The position numbers and the translations under genes are program-made. A stretch of DNA of 64,000 bases from Isoetes taiwanensis (taxonomy: Eukaryota; Streptophyta; Lycopodiopsida; Isoetales; Isoetaceae): positions 2,632,082 through 2,696,081 of the forward strand of contig JAJEKV010000074.1 in assembly GCA_021234155.1 (NCBI GenBank), written 5' to 3'. Under the pieces are notes generated by a model that made no database searches, was not told the DNA's origin, and worked only from the letters and a program-made list of their open reading frames with translations. Shown piece after piece: positions 44,099-55,170 of the stretch (position 1 is the stretch's first letter; each line of letters starts with the position of its first letter).

Positions 44099-44113
44099 TT
44101 TATCCTCCCTCCT
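44099..44113 (-). promoter_or_regulatory. Polypurine tract of element A
   Basis: The minus strand reads AGGAGGGAGGATAAA immediately before the 3' LTR start TGTAGTGGGG, the site of plus-strand DNA priming. Confidence 0.85.
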
Positions 44114-44136
44114 ATTGTTCTTCGTCCCGAAGAACA

Positions 44137-47100
44137 CTATGCATCAGGCTGGGGTGTATTCTTGCTTGTACATAAGATAGGTCGATCTTCCTCTTGCTGC
44201 AAATATAGCTTTAAGCGTGCTCCATTAACTCGCGTAGGCAAATCTTGCCCTTGCAAATCTGTCAAGGTTACAGAGCCATTCATGAAGACTTCTCTCACAA
44301 TATATGGGCCTATCCATCGCATCCTGAGCTTTCCGGGCCGCTTCCAGTGTTTACTATCATACATTAAAACTGTGTCATCAATAGTAAACTCTTTCTTTTT
44401 CACATGTCTATCGTACCATGCCTTTCTTTGTTGCTGCAACACCTCACGTGCTTTGAATGCATGTAGGCGAGTCTCATCTAACTTTTCAAGCTCTTGTAAG
44501 CGTGATTTAATGCTGCCATCCCAATCCAACTTGTTTTGAACAGCTACCCTCAATGAGGGAATTTCTAATTCAATTGGAACTACTGCTTCCTGACCATAAA
44601 CGAGTTGAAATGGAGTAGCTCTGGTTGTCACCTTGTAGGCAATCCGGTACGCCCATAACGCATCAAGAAGACGCTTATCCCAATCACTCCTACTTGCATT
44701 GCAAATCTTTGCAATAATATTACACAAGGTTCTGTTCGTCCTTTCCACCTGCCCATTTGCCCGTGGATGATATGGCGTGGTCTTTCGATGCTTCACATTA
44801 TATAACTCTGCTAAGGCTGCTATGACTTGATTAAGGAAGTGTTTACCTCTGTCGCTCACCAATTCAATAGGACAACCGAATCGAATGATGATATTTTCAT
44901 ATAAGAATGATGCAACAGCAGCAGCATTATCCTCTCTAAGAGCTTTCGCTTCCACCCACTTTGTAACATAGTCAGTACTAACAAGAATGTACCTGTTTCG
45001 GGTCTGCTTAGCAGGTGGGTTAATAGGTCCCATAAAATCGATGCCCCACTTTTCAAATGGCAACACAGGAACAATAGGATGCAAGAACATCGTATCCCTT
45101 CTTGTGGGTCTTCCAAGACGTTGGCAAGGATCACATTTTTTGACATAATCAGCAACATCCTTATGCATGGAATGCCACCAATAACCTGCTTGTAAAATCT
45201 TCTGCACTGTTGTATTTGCTGCAAAGTGGCCGCCTTCGGGCGCGTCATGACATGCAATTATAATTTTTTCCACCTCATGTGGTAAGACACACCGCCTAAG
45301 AATATCATCTCGACCAATGCGATAAAGGGTTCCTGCAATTAAAGTGTAGGGACGGGATTGAATAATCAATCTTCTTCGTTCTGCATAAGTACAATGCTCA
45401 GGCAATTTTCCTGTTGATAAATATTCAGCGATATTAAAGAGCCACTCCGGGACTGATTCCACATGGAAAAGGTTTGCATCCGGTAGATCGTCTTCAACAC
45501 CAGAACCTTCTTGAGATGCTATTACCCGAGACAAGTGGTCTGCTGTAACATGTGACTTTCCTGGCTTAATGACAATTTTAAACTGAAATTCCTGCAACAA
45601 AAGGAGCCAATGAGTTATCCTTCCCGTACGACATGGTTTAAGGATCAAGTACTTCAGCGCTTGGTGGTCCACATAAAATACAAATTCCTTGCCCAAGAGA
45701 TAATGTCGGAACTTCTGAATTGAATAGATGATACCCAGGCCTTCACGCTCCGTAGTGCAATAATTTCTTTCAGCACTAGAGAGTTGCCTACTGGCATAAT
45801 ATATGGGATGATCCCATCCATTATCATCTGGTTGTGCTAGAATACTTCCAATAGCATAATTCGATGCATCAATATGCACGTGGAAAACTTTATCCCAGCA
45901 TGGCATTTTCAAAATAGGAGCAGAAACTAGTGCGTGTTTTAAAGCCTCAAATGCATCTTGACATTCACTACTCCATGTGAATTCAGCCCCTTTCTTCAAT
46001 AAATTGGTCAATGGCAAAGCCTTATCAGCATAATGGCGAATGAACCTTCTATGGTAACCTACGTGACCGAGAAAAGCCTGCAATTCTTTGATCGTCATGG
46101 GAGGTCTTAAATCTGATATGATCTTGACTTTTCCAGGGTCTACTGCCAGCCCATCTTGAGAGACAATTCTGCCTAGAAGAATACCATGTGTGACAGCAAA
46201 AGAACATTTAAATGGGTTGAGAGAGATACCATATTCCCTGCATCGAAGGAAACAAGCTCTTAATTTCTTCAAGTGGTCATTGTAAGAGCTAAAAACACTG
46301 AAGTCATCCAAAAAAATCTCGATGAAATCTCGCAAATAATCCTTGAATGCTGCTGTCATAATACGCTGAAAGGTTGCTGGAGCATTGCATAAACCGAAAG
46401 GCATGACTTTATATCGAAAACAGCCCCATTCGGTGACAAAGGCAGTTTTGTCTCTATCTTCTGGTGCTATTTGAACTTGATTATAACCGCTATGGCCATC
46501 AAGAAAAGAATAACACTCGTGACCCGCGACCGCATCCAATACAGAGTCCGTAAACGGCAAAGGGAATCCATCTTTAACAGTGACATGATTAAGTTTGCGG
46601 AAATCCACGCATACTCGAATTTTCAGATTCTTTTTAGGAACAACAACTATAGGAGATAGCCATTCACTGGTTTCAATTGGTTCAATAAACTCCGCATCTA
46701 AAAGATTATCAATTTCCTCCTTTACAGCACGAGAATAACTAGGATTCATTCTATAAGGACGTTGGCGTACAGGAATAGCGTCTCTTACCAATGGAATACG
46801 ATGAACACAAAGTTGAGGATTAATGCCAACCATTTCCGTATAACTCCACGCAAAGATATCTCGGAACTCTTCAAAAAGAAGTTGATATCGCTCTCGCTCC
46901 TCAATATTAAGGTCTGCACCGAGTTTGATAATCCTAGGTTCCGCCTCTGTGCCTAAATTCAGATCTTGCAATGCTGGAGGCTCGATAAACTTCTTTATAA
47001 GGTTGCTGGTTTCTTGTGCAGCAGGGACCTCCCTCAGTTTCAATTCCGCCACTTCATAATTAGTAAAATGCTCTGGATACCGCTCCTCGTCTTCCACTTC

Positions 47101-48792
47101 AATTGGTTCTACAGAAACCATATTACAACTTATTGTATCATTTAGCCATTCCTGAAGATCAACACTTGATGTGTCAGCTTGATAAGGTGGAGCTCGCAAC
47201 TTCATATAATCCTCCCTTTCCACATATATCGCAGCAGCATCAATATCCTCGTCAGAAGACTCGAGGTCTTCTTCACTTGAATCACTGGAACTTGTATCAC
47301 TATCGTTATCCTCGTTGTTCTTTGTGGGCATCAATGTATTAGGATGAAAGTGAACTTGCACTCGAACCACATTGTTGCCATCTCCAATTTGCAGGAGTCC
47401 AGTAGACCAATCATGCTTAGCAGATGCTTGCAATAACCAAGGACGTCCAAGCAAGATCGGATAGGTGAAATTTCCATGGGTCATACGCAAGATTACATAA
47501 TCAACATAGAATACAATACCAGCAATAAGAGTTTGCACACCTGTAATCATCCCCAAGGGCCTCATTCGTCGTTGATCCGCCATTCTTACCATGAAATACA
47601 CAGGGGCAATGCCAGAAAGCTCCAATTTCTTCATGACATCCTCTGGCATAATGTTGACACCGGAACCTCCATCTATAGTGCACTCACGAATCAATTGGCC
47701 ATTTATCTCCACGTCAATACATGGTGAACTCATATCTGCAATGACAGGCCAAGCTGAATTCACAACGACCTCCTTGTGACCCTTGAGAGCTGATGTAAGA
47801 GCCTTCCTACACGCTGGTGCAACTTGTAATAACTGGCCAAAAGTCAAAGTGGGATGTTGATTCTCTAAATCCTTCAAAATATCATACGGTGCACTTGATT
47901 CCATCTTCAAAACCCTTTTATACTTGCATTTTTTCTTCTGTGTGGATTCCTTCAATGCATGAGGGGCAAATTCAGCATCAATAATATTCTTTACATTCCC
48001 AGGAGCAGGGATGTCTTGCTGGTCAAATATAAAAGCTTGGTCTTCTACATCATCTTCAGGTCTAGAAAACAACTGTGGCAATCCTGAACATTGTTCTTGA
48101 AAATTACGCTCTGGAATATGGCTGATAGCAGCAGCAGCCTCTTGTTCTCGTCTCTTTGATACTTGATGTCTTGTCTCCACCGCATATGCTGGTATGGTTG
48201 AATTCCTTGGTATATCCACAAAGATTGCTCCAGAATCCACTACAGGCTCCTTAAATTTGATATTCTTCTTGACCTCCAATTTGTGCGGACAATTCTCTTG
48301 AGAGTGCAACCCTTGTGTTTGGCATATGCCACAAATAGGCTGAAATTCCACAGACTTCCTTGGGTTAGGACAATGGGGAGAAATATGGCCCATCTCACCG
48401 CATCGATAACATTGTGGAATACGTCCGCCACGCCCTCTCGGCCTCGCCCGGTTGTTGCACTTGGCTGCTGCAAAAAACAGTATAGAAGCTCCATACATAG
48501 GTTGCACTTGATAGGTTGATTGAGTCTGTTGCATAGGCTGTACTCTATTCTTCAAATAGAAACAATATTCAGTCTTATGATTCCGTCTGCCACAATTTTG
48601 ACAAGAGACTATAGCTTGGAGACCAGCTGGAGTTGCACATTCCGATGGGAGGTGGCCATATCCTTTACACTTTACACACCAGATGTTAGTGCGCTCTGTT
48701 TTGGGCTGAGGGGAAGCAGCCATACCTCGAACCCAATTCAATTGCAGATCAGTCATTTGCTTTGTCAATGCCTCAACTAAATCCTCTTTCAC
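44137..48792 (-). CDS. pol: Pol polyprotein of element A (PR-RT-RH-INT), intact frame
   Basis: 1551 codons without a stop. From the N-terminus: three CCHC-type zinc knuckles (CVKCKGYGHLPSEC, CQNCGRRNHKTEYC, CYRCGEMGHISPHC), an aspartic protease around TIDGGSGVNIMP (Gly-Gly-Ser after Asp rather than the usual Thr/Ser-Gly), and a reverse transcriptase with VCVDFRKLN, MPFGLCNAPATFQRIM and the catalytic FLDDFSVF. Then come RNase H (DASNYAIGSILAQPDDNGWD, TEREGLG, YVDHQALK, ADHLSR), the H2C2 integrase finger (HDAPEGGHFAANTTV... CDPCQR) and a core with GIDFMGPI, VSDRGKHF, HPRANGQVERTNRT. No chromodomain follows the integrase; the tail ends LYLQQEEDRP. FLDDFSVF and the missing chromodomain suggest the Athila/Tat side of plant Ty3/gypsy elements. 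Gag lies just upstream in other frames. Confidence 0.95.
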   Translation of the reverse strand: MKEDLVEALTKQMTDLQLNWVRGMAASPQPKTERTNIWCVKCKGYGHLPSECATPAGLQAIVSCQNCGRRNHKTEYCFYLKNRVQPMQQTQSTYQVQPMYGASILFFAAAKCNNRARPRGRGGRIPQCYRCGEMGHISPHCPNPRKSVEFQPICGICQTQGLHSQENCPHKLEVKKNIKFKEPVVDSGAIFVDIPRNSTIPAYAVETRHQVSKRREQEAAAAISHIPERNFQEQCSGLPQLFSRPEDDVEDQAFIFDQQDIPAPGNVKNIIDAEFAPHALKESTQKKKCKYKRVLKMESSAPYDILKDLENQHPTLTFGQLLQVAPACRKALTSALKGHKEVVVNSAWPVIADMSSPCIDVEINGQLIRECTIDGGSGVNIMPEDVMKKLELSGIAPVYFMVRMADQRRMRPLGMITGVQTLIAGIVFYVDYVILRMTHGNFTYPILLGRPWLLQASAKHDWSTGLLQIGDGNNVVRVQVHFHPNTLMPTKNNEDNDSDTSSSDSSEEDLESSDEDIDAAAIYVEREDYMKLRAPPYQADTSSVDLQEWLNDTISCNMVSVEPIEVEDEERYPEHFTNYEVAELKLREVPAAQETSNLIKKFIEPPALQDLNLGTEAEPRIIKLGADLNIEERERYQLLFEEFRDIFAWSYTEMVGINPQLCVHRIPLVRDAIPVRQRPYRMNPSYSRAVKEEIDNLLDAEFIEPIETSEWLSPIVVVPKKNLKIRVCVDFRKLNHVTVKDGFPLPFTDSVLDAVAGHECYSFLDGHSGYNQVQIAPEDRDKTAFVTEWGCFRYKVMPFGLCNAPATFQRIMTAAFKDYLRDFIEIFLDDFSVFSSYNDHLKKLRACFLRCREYGISLNPFKCSFAVTHGILLGRIVSQDGLAVDPGKVKIISDLRPPMTIKELQAFLGHVGYHRRFIRHYADKALPLTNLLKKGAEFTWSSECQDAFEALKHALVSAPILKMPCWDKVFHVHIDASNYAIGSILAQPDDNGWDHPIYYASRQLSSAERNYCTTEREGLGIIYSIQKFRHYLLGKEFVFYVDHQALKYLILKPCRTGRITHWLLLLQEFQFKIVIKPGKSHVTADHLSRVIASQEGSGVEDDLPDANLFHVESVPEWLFNIAEYLSTGKLPEHCTYAERRRLIIQSRPYTLIAGTLYRIGRDDILRRCVLPHEVEKIIIACHDAPEGGHFAANTTVQKILQAGYWWHSMHKDVADYVKKCDPCQRLGRPTRRDTMFLHPIVPVLPFEKWGIDFMGPINPPAKQTRNRYILVSTDYVTKWVEAKALREDNAAAVASFLYENIIIRFGCPIELVSDRGKHFLNQVIAALAELYNVKHRKTTPYHPRANGQVERTNRTLCNIIAKICNASRSDWDKRLLDALWAYRIAYKVTTRATPFQLVYGQEAVVPIELEIPSLRVAVQNKLDWDGSIKSRLQELEKLDETRLHAFKAREVLQQQRKAWYDRHVKKKEFTIDDTVLMYDSKHWKRPGKLRMRWIGPYIVREVFMNGSVTLTDLQGQDLPTRVNGARLKLYLQQEEDRPILCTSKNTPQPDA

Positions 48793-49796
48793 CTTGACAA
48801 GCTCACTCTTAGATCTGATTTGATTTCCCTACTGGCGGCTCCACCCAATTGCGACTTACTATAATCCATTACTCCGGGAATCAATGTGTTTGTTTGCGGG
48901 GAAACCGAACGGCATAGGAGAAAAAGAAGGAGGCTCCATGGGACTTGATGCCATACCCAATTGTGATGGAAACATTGCCGGCACCCCTCCAAGAACCGAT
49001 GGCATCACTACTCCAGGTTGGTAATAGCGAGCCATGTTGAGCTTAGCTTGCTCCCAGCTGGAAGCAATCTTTATGGCATCCTCTAATTTAGAAGGAGTTT
49101 GCCCTTTTGTATAAAAACCAATATCAGGTGGAAGTCCGTTTGTAAAATATCTCACCTGGTCTTCATCAGCTGATTTGCCACCAATCTTCGAAATCTGATA
49201 ATATAACTCTGCAAACTCTCGTTAGGCAGCAACTTGATATATGACAATTCATCACTCACTCGTTGAGCATATCCCACAGGTCTGAAAGCATTCAAAAATG
49301 CTGTTTCTAACTCCTTCCAAGTGTGGAAAGGAGTAGTGGATTTGGCCAAACGGTACCATTCCACTGCGCCATCTTTGAGTGTTGCTGGAAAAAGCCTCAT
49401 CTTCTCTTGATCATTATCCTCCCGATTGGTTTCACTAATTGTCAGAAATGATTGCACATGCGAGTCCGCATCCATACCACCAAGGGCAGAAAATGTTGGA
49501 TATGGCATCCGTGTTGCCTTTGTTGTTGCTGGAACGCCTTGCATATCTGAAGAAATAGATACTGCTAAACTCGAACTTGAAGGGATTTCAGAATTATAAC
49601 TTACGGCTGGTTCGCTGTGTTGCCTTCTTGATAACTCCAAACTAGATTTCAATTTTTTGGGACTCAAACTTCTGATAGATTCTAAGGACTCAGTTCTTGA
49701 TAATGCTCTCTTCTTAAAGCGTTGCTCACGATCTTGGTTTAGTTGCTCTTTCCTCTTGTCATTCTCCTCCTTTGACTTCACATTTGGCAGGTACAT
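48790..49796 (-). pseudogene. gag: Gag of element A, frameshifted
   Basis: The N-terminal frame 49152-49796 carries a charged linker and then the retrotransposon gag core MRLFPATLKDGAVEWYRLAK and WKELETAFLNAF. After a frameshift near 49155 it continues at 48859-49155 (MRYFTNGLPPDIGFYTKGQT), then a Pro/Met-rich stretch to about 48790, where the pol frame with zinc knuckles begins. Gag forms the virus-like particle that packages element RNA. The shift makes this copy dependent on other copies. Confidence 0.85.
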
Positions 49797-49926
49797 AAAA
49801 CATGGAATGTTAGGATCAGACTATAGGCTGGCCTGGCTTTATTCTTCCAGTGCTTGACCTCTTTTGTCCGTCTCTAATTTCTTCCACTCATACGATGACC
49901 GTTCTCCCGGCAAACGCACTAAAATA

Positions 49927-51596
49927 TGTAATGAGTCCAACAAAATCTAGAAACAACTAACCCCGGGCTCCACGGCGATGCATGAGTGTAAAACAACCAA
50001 GGCAATAACCAGCAGCAAGATAATATACTTCATTCACAACAAGAGAATTCATAATGGATATACAACTTGCAACATGCTAAACTCCAAATTGACAATGCTT
50101 GTGAAGAGGAATTGCAACTTGTAAACCATCACAAATGAGCATCATATTTCAGCTTGTCTTTTATAACATTGATAACATTGAATCTTCAAAAATAATAGCA
50201 ATATAACAAGGCATGATTCAAAGGAAATCAGCAATAAGACAATGATAAAGCAACTGGTCCATATGAATCTTCATAATAGTAAGGAACAATGCCCTTCAAA
50301 TACATCCATTTCATCTCAGAACTTAATGAAAATCCAGAAAAATAACAATTTCAAATACCTACTTGATCATTTCAGATTGTGTTGTCCCCTAAATCATGAT
50401 TTTGCTGCTGTTATACATGCTTCCCCTTGTTGTTGAAGATAAGGACGAATTTATAGTGCTCCACATGCTGATTTATGGCTGCTAATGATGACCCACGGGC
50501 TGAATTTGGATAGAATAGGCTGCCCAAAAGGAATCAGGTCTGATATGCATGAAAATCAGCCATAAACATGCTTCATATTGCTGTATTTCTTGGCCCATAA
50601 GCTGCTATATCCAAATATGAACTTACTTGTTGCCTCTGGTGCCTCCTCTGCCACGGCTGAGGACTCCTCTTCATAGTAATCGCAGCCCAACTCTCTCCAT
50701 CGACCTGCCCGCTCCCATCTCCTTTTCTTAACTGTTACGTTTAGGTTTTTTCTCTACCATTTGCCCCCATCAGCTCCAAGTCATCATTTTTCCTTTCAAC
50801 TATACATATTTAATTCCCTTTCATATTCCGTGACATGCATTCCCTAACTAGAAACATGCAACCTTAATTGTACTGCCCGTGCTTCTTCCCTTGTTTGACT
50901 TGTTTCCCGTTATTCATATATGTCCGCCTCTTGTAACATCGTCCAATCCCCTTGCATAATGCCTTGATCATCTTCATCTTGAACACTCTTTTGTGATCTT
51001 TCAATTCCGATTCCTGTTTGCTTGCTTCATAAACATGTCATATCTTCCCGTATCATCGCATCTAATTCCACACCCTTAGTTTGTGAATTGAATACATGAT
51101 CTTTGTTTCCCTCAACTTTGTGCCATGGTATCTCATCCCACATCTTTGCATCAAACATATCTCACTAATATAACTCGGAATGCATAGTAATGGTATTATA
51201 GCTAGGACTAAAAACCTCGCCCACGTAGGGGTTTTCGAGGAAAACCTCCACCATAATACCGCCACTAATACATTCCAAGACCTTCAAATGCAACTGCAAT
51301 TCAATTTTTGTAATCTTACGCTTCTTCATACGGCTCCCTTGCATAATTCCATAGCTGCCATTGGCGTCCCTTTGAGTCTTGATCCTATTCAAGTTGCCGC
51401 TGCTTCATGATCAGGGTCTTGTTACTTCAAACATAATAGCCGCTACGAAGTTGCCTCTGCTTCTTATCAGGTTCTTCACAAAAAATACCAATTTCCCTAA
51501 AAACATATAAATTATCTGTAAATATGTAAGAAAAACGGTTAGAATCTTCAAAAAAATACAATACTCCATCATTCCAGATAACAAATCCCCACTACA
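49927..51596 (-). repeat. 5' LTR of element A
   Basis: 1670 bp; on the minus strand it starts TGTAGTGGGGATTTG and ends GGACTCATTACA. It is 23 bp longer than the other LTR through small indels, for example extra sequence near 50400. Confidence 0.95.
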
Positions 51597-53162
51597 AGCA
51601 TATAGCAGAGTTCTGTCTGAATTCCAAGCTAGGGTAGAGCCATCCTTAGTGCAGCTCCCACCTTGCATAGGCTACTTTGTTCCTAGGCAATCCCTTCAAG
51701 CAGCCTTAGGCGATGTTCCAAACATTGCCAAATACCTCACAAACAAGGCCCAGCGCATGCCCGAGCCAATGGACCAAGTACTTTTCTTTCAACGCTGCCT
51801 TAGCCACTTTTCTTACCCACCGTGCCGAGAACCCCATGGGAGAAACCTCCATCCCTCCCATGGATGTGGACCCATTAGCCACAGCAGCAGCAGAGCAGCT
51901 CCTTTTACAGTACGAGCAGGAGCAAGAAGGAAGAGAAGAAGACGAAGAATCAGAAGAAGAAGATGAGGACTACGTCGAGCTCGACCCAGTGGAAGAGCAG
52001 TGGCTAGCAGAACAGGAGCTGCAGGAATTCGAAAGAAGCCGGCTAACTCTCAGGATCGCGCCACCCATTGGGCTGGGCATCACAAGTCTAGCCCCCATCA
52101 TCGTAGAGGGCGAAGAGTACCTGCTTTTAAGCGACATCCAGAACCTCACGGAGTGCAGGGAAAGAGAGTATCGACCTGACGAGCTACTGCACCAGCTCCG
52201 GAAAACAGACCTGGACAACTTCATCGTCCGAGGAACTTCCGACTTCCCACTCCAAGTAAGGGAAGCCGACACTTACACGGGAGAGTCGACCTCCGATATT
52301 CAAGCCTACAGCAATATCAGGTAGATTTTGGAGGCGCGGCAACTACCGACGGAGGAAGAGTTCCTTGCTCTACAAGAACAGATGGGGATCTGCCACAAGA
52401 CCTCAAACATTTTAACGGCAAGTTCTTCGACAGCACCTCCTCCGGAGAGGAGGCGAGTTTGACCTTAGAAGAGCTTTGGCAACAGTTAGAGATTACAGGG
52501 AGCTCACTACGGTGGAGGTCGATGACTATGCGAGCAGACACAGAGTTGGAGGCTAAAGAGGCGAAGATTCGTCACATAACGACAGGTCGTTGCGGTATTA
52601 CCTTCCCCTGCTGATGGACGGAAGAATAGCGGTAATCCACCGCAAATTCACCCCCAGGGGCGAGGAAAGAGTATCGATGCTAATTGCGCTCTCAGGCTTT
52701 GGCCGGCATGCTCGGCTAGCTCCCAACACCGAATATGCCATCCTGGTGAAGAGAGCAATAGCACTCGACATTTTTGACTTCGCCATACCTTACAGACGGC
52801 AGGGAAGACTGGCAGTGACCGCCGCCTATACCTCCGAGCGTAGGATAGAAGATTTGGCGAGAGCCTTACAGGGTGGATCTTCAATCAACGTCCTTAGGAA
52901 CTTGGGTCATTCAGTAGGAACAGCCCAAGTGAAGAAGTTCCTGGAGGATAATCCATCATACCGGCGATTCCAAGAATAGTTAGATTCTTGAGCCCGGGGG
53001 TTTTTTGTATTAGGATATTATATAATATAAATATAATTTCTTTTGCACTTTAAATGTTTTGTTGATGTATTTTTGCTCCACAACTATACCAACAAACACA
53101 TATAATGCAAGAGAATAAATAAAGCTAACAATAAGGCCATGACCTACTTGTGTATGCAGCTA

Positions 53163-54364
53163 GAGGCCTAGGCTCAGGGGAACGACAACGCCAAGACCTT
53201 AGGGAAGAACAGACTCCGCCCAGGCCACCCCCGGCAAGGAGCCTGTACGAAGAATTTGGACCCATGACCCCAGAAGAGGAAATATCACAGATGAGGACGG
53301 ACCTTGAGTAGATAAAGGCTCTCCTGGCCGCATAAGCAGGAGTAGGTTCGGAGGGCAACGCTCAGTTGCCACAAGCATCAGCTCGAAAAACAGGAAGGGA
53401 CAAGAGGGTAAGCAAGAGAAGGAGGTCCCCCAGCTCGGAATCCTCCGACTCAAGCTCAGATTCAGACTCCGACTCCGAGGAAGAGGAAGAGCAGGCCCAG
53501 GACCGTAGGGACGGAAGGCAAAGGGATACAACAGATGGAAGGCAGAGGGATACCACAGATGGACGACAAAGGGACACAAGAGCCTCTGACTACCAGAAGA
53601 AGGTAGACTCTGCATTGGAAAATGTTTGGAAGGCCAGGAAGCTCGAGCAATTCTCAGGCGAGAACAGGTCAGGCATGGAGGCAGAGGCTTGGCTCGATGA
53701 GATGAGTGAATATGGCAACGCTTACGGTATGAAGGACAAAGATAAAGGCAGGGTGGCAACAGCCAACCTGAAAGGAGCAGCACGCATTTGGTGGAAGGGG
53801 TATGCCAAGGCCCATGGCTTAAGCAGGGATGCTTGCAGGTTTAAGAAGTTCGCTAAAGCTTTCAAGCGCCATTACGTCCCAAGAGAGCACAAGTCCAGCA
53901 TGATGCATCAGTTCTACAGGTTGCAGCAAGGCAACAAATCAGTCCAGAAATATACAGAGGAATTCATGAGGCTAAGGCTTTATGTGCCAAAGTTAGGTGA
54001 GAAGCATGCAGTGGAGAGCTACATTGAGGGGCTAAATGATGAGATCCGTAAGCTTGTAAGGGCAATAAACCCTAAGACAGTATCAGAAGCAGAGTCCAAG
54101 GCAATAAGCTTGCAAGGGACGGGGCCTCAGAATATAGCGGGCAGAGGCAGTAGTATTACCAAGATAAAGGCAAGGCAACAGGGAATTATAGCCCTAGGGC
54201 AGCCAGTCCAGGTCCAGCTAGAGCCCCATATGGTGGCAACTAGGGGAAGCAGCAGGAGAAGAAGCAGGTGTCCTTCAAGGACAAGCAGGAGGGGTCAAAC
54301 TACTCCAAAGCAGTGCGATCCTTTTTGCAGGCTATGCCCAAGGAAAAGAGGCAAGAGTGCATAG
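53163..54364 (+). pseudogene. gag: Gag of chromovirus B
   Basis: Coding sense begins right after a splice-acceptor-like TGTATGCAG (53153-53161): GLGSGERQRQDLREEQ, with in-frame stops near 53310 and 53333. It continues at 53366-54364 with an RRSPSSESSDSSSDSDSDSE-type acidic/Ser stretch, a tandem DGRQRDTT repeat, and the gag core (AEAWLDEMSEYGNAYGMKDK, ARIWWKGYAKAHG, FKRHYVPREHKSSMMHQF, YTEEFMRLR). The zinc knuckle lies in the next frame. Initiation may depend on splicing from the leader, since two other ORFs intervene. Confidence 0.85.
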
Positions 54365-55170
54365 AAAAGCAGCTTTGCTTCAGGTGCTTCCAGCCAGGCC
54401 ACAGGACAGCGAACTGCCCCTACGTCATGAGTGCAGCGCTAGCGGAGTTGGGAGATTGGGACACTCTGTCTGACGACGACGGCGAGGCAGCCCGCGACTA
54501 CATCCAGGGTGAGTGTCATATCTTTGCCGCAATAGATACAGAACAAGCAGAGAGCCAGTATAAAGTAATTTCCACAGTAGGGAAGGCCAAGGCCAAGTCA
54601 TTTATAGTCCTGATAGACTCGGGAAGTAGCCATAACTTTGCATCCCCCAGAATGGTTGAGATGTTGAAATTGAAACCACTGAAGTCGAAGCCGAGGCCCG
54701 TTGTTTTAGCAAGTGGAGCAGTAAGGCAGACAGCAGGCAAGAGGATCAACTTCGACATCGACTTGCCAGGGATTAATATCCAGATGGGGGCAGAAGTAAT
54801 GGGCATTGGCAAGTATGACTTGATCATAGGAATGGAGTATCTTGGACCAGCAGGGGCCATCATTGATTGTGGAAAGCGGAAGGTGACCTTCCCAACGCCC
54901 GACGGCAAGATCATCGAGATCACAGGTAAAGAAGTTGTTCCCATCATGCAGTGTATGTCTTCTAAGCGGTTGTTCAAGTGCATCAAGAGCGAGCAAGTAG
55001 CATACATCTTCAAGCTTGAGATTGAAGAGCCGGAGTCAGAAGAAAGTAAAGAAGACAAGGTGCTCAGCAAGTTGCCGAAGCAAATAGCTAAGTTGATCAC
55101 GAAATTCCACGATCTCTTTCCAGACGAGATCGAGCACCTCCCTCTTATAGGGGAGTCGAATGTGAGATAG
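54268..55170 (+). pseudogene. Zinc knuckle and protease of chromovirus B
   Basis: CFRCFQPGHRTANC is a CCHC knuckle (CX2CX4HX4C), followed about 80 residues later by the aspartic protease active site VLIDSGSSHNFASP and KYDLIIGMEYLGP. It ends in [20 protein letters not shown], the usual lead-in to reverse transcriptase. It overlaps the gag frame by about 100 bases. Confidence 0.88.

Larger units (their letters stand above)
42452..51596 (-). mobile_element. Athila/Tat-like Ty3/gypsy element A, nested
   Basis: LTRs 42452-44098 and 49927-51596 (both TG...CA), with target duplication AGCAT at 42447-42451 and 51597-51601. Reading right to left: primer-site region next to 49926 resembling the tRNA-Asp-type site of Athila/Tat elements (GTTTGCCGGGAGAACG), gag 48790-49796, a 1551-codon pol frame, and polypurine tract 44099-44113. 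The intact pol and similar LTRs make this the youngest insertion in the window; it split ORF2 of chromovirus B. Confidence 0.95.
42322..52979 (+). pseudogene. ORF2 of chromovirus B, unknown protein split by element A
   Basis: The 5' part 42322-42451 (starts MATSDFRRWYSASAHAVEAD) is continuous in frame with DNA after the nested element when one AGCAT is removed. The continuation carries LPPCIGYFVPRQSLQAALGD, a frameshift near 51795, and an acidic tract (EEDEESEEEDEDYVELDP) near 51930-51980. Then come APPIGLGITSLAPIIVEGEE and a stop at 52322-52324. A further frame, 52590-52979 (GRIAVIHRKFTPRGEERVSM ... EDNPSYRRFQE), is probably the C-terminus. No family was recognised. The acidic tract next to a histone-like gene invites the idea of a histone-binding protein, but that is only a guess. 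It ends before a poly(A)-like region (53110-53120). Confidence 0.6.

Noticed and set aside
44162-48780. Plus-strand open frames across 44.2-48.8 kb
   Set aside because: They are complements of the intact minus-strand pol frame of element A.
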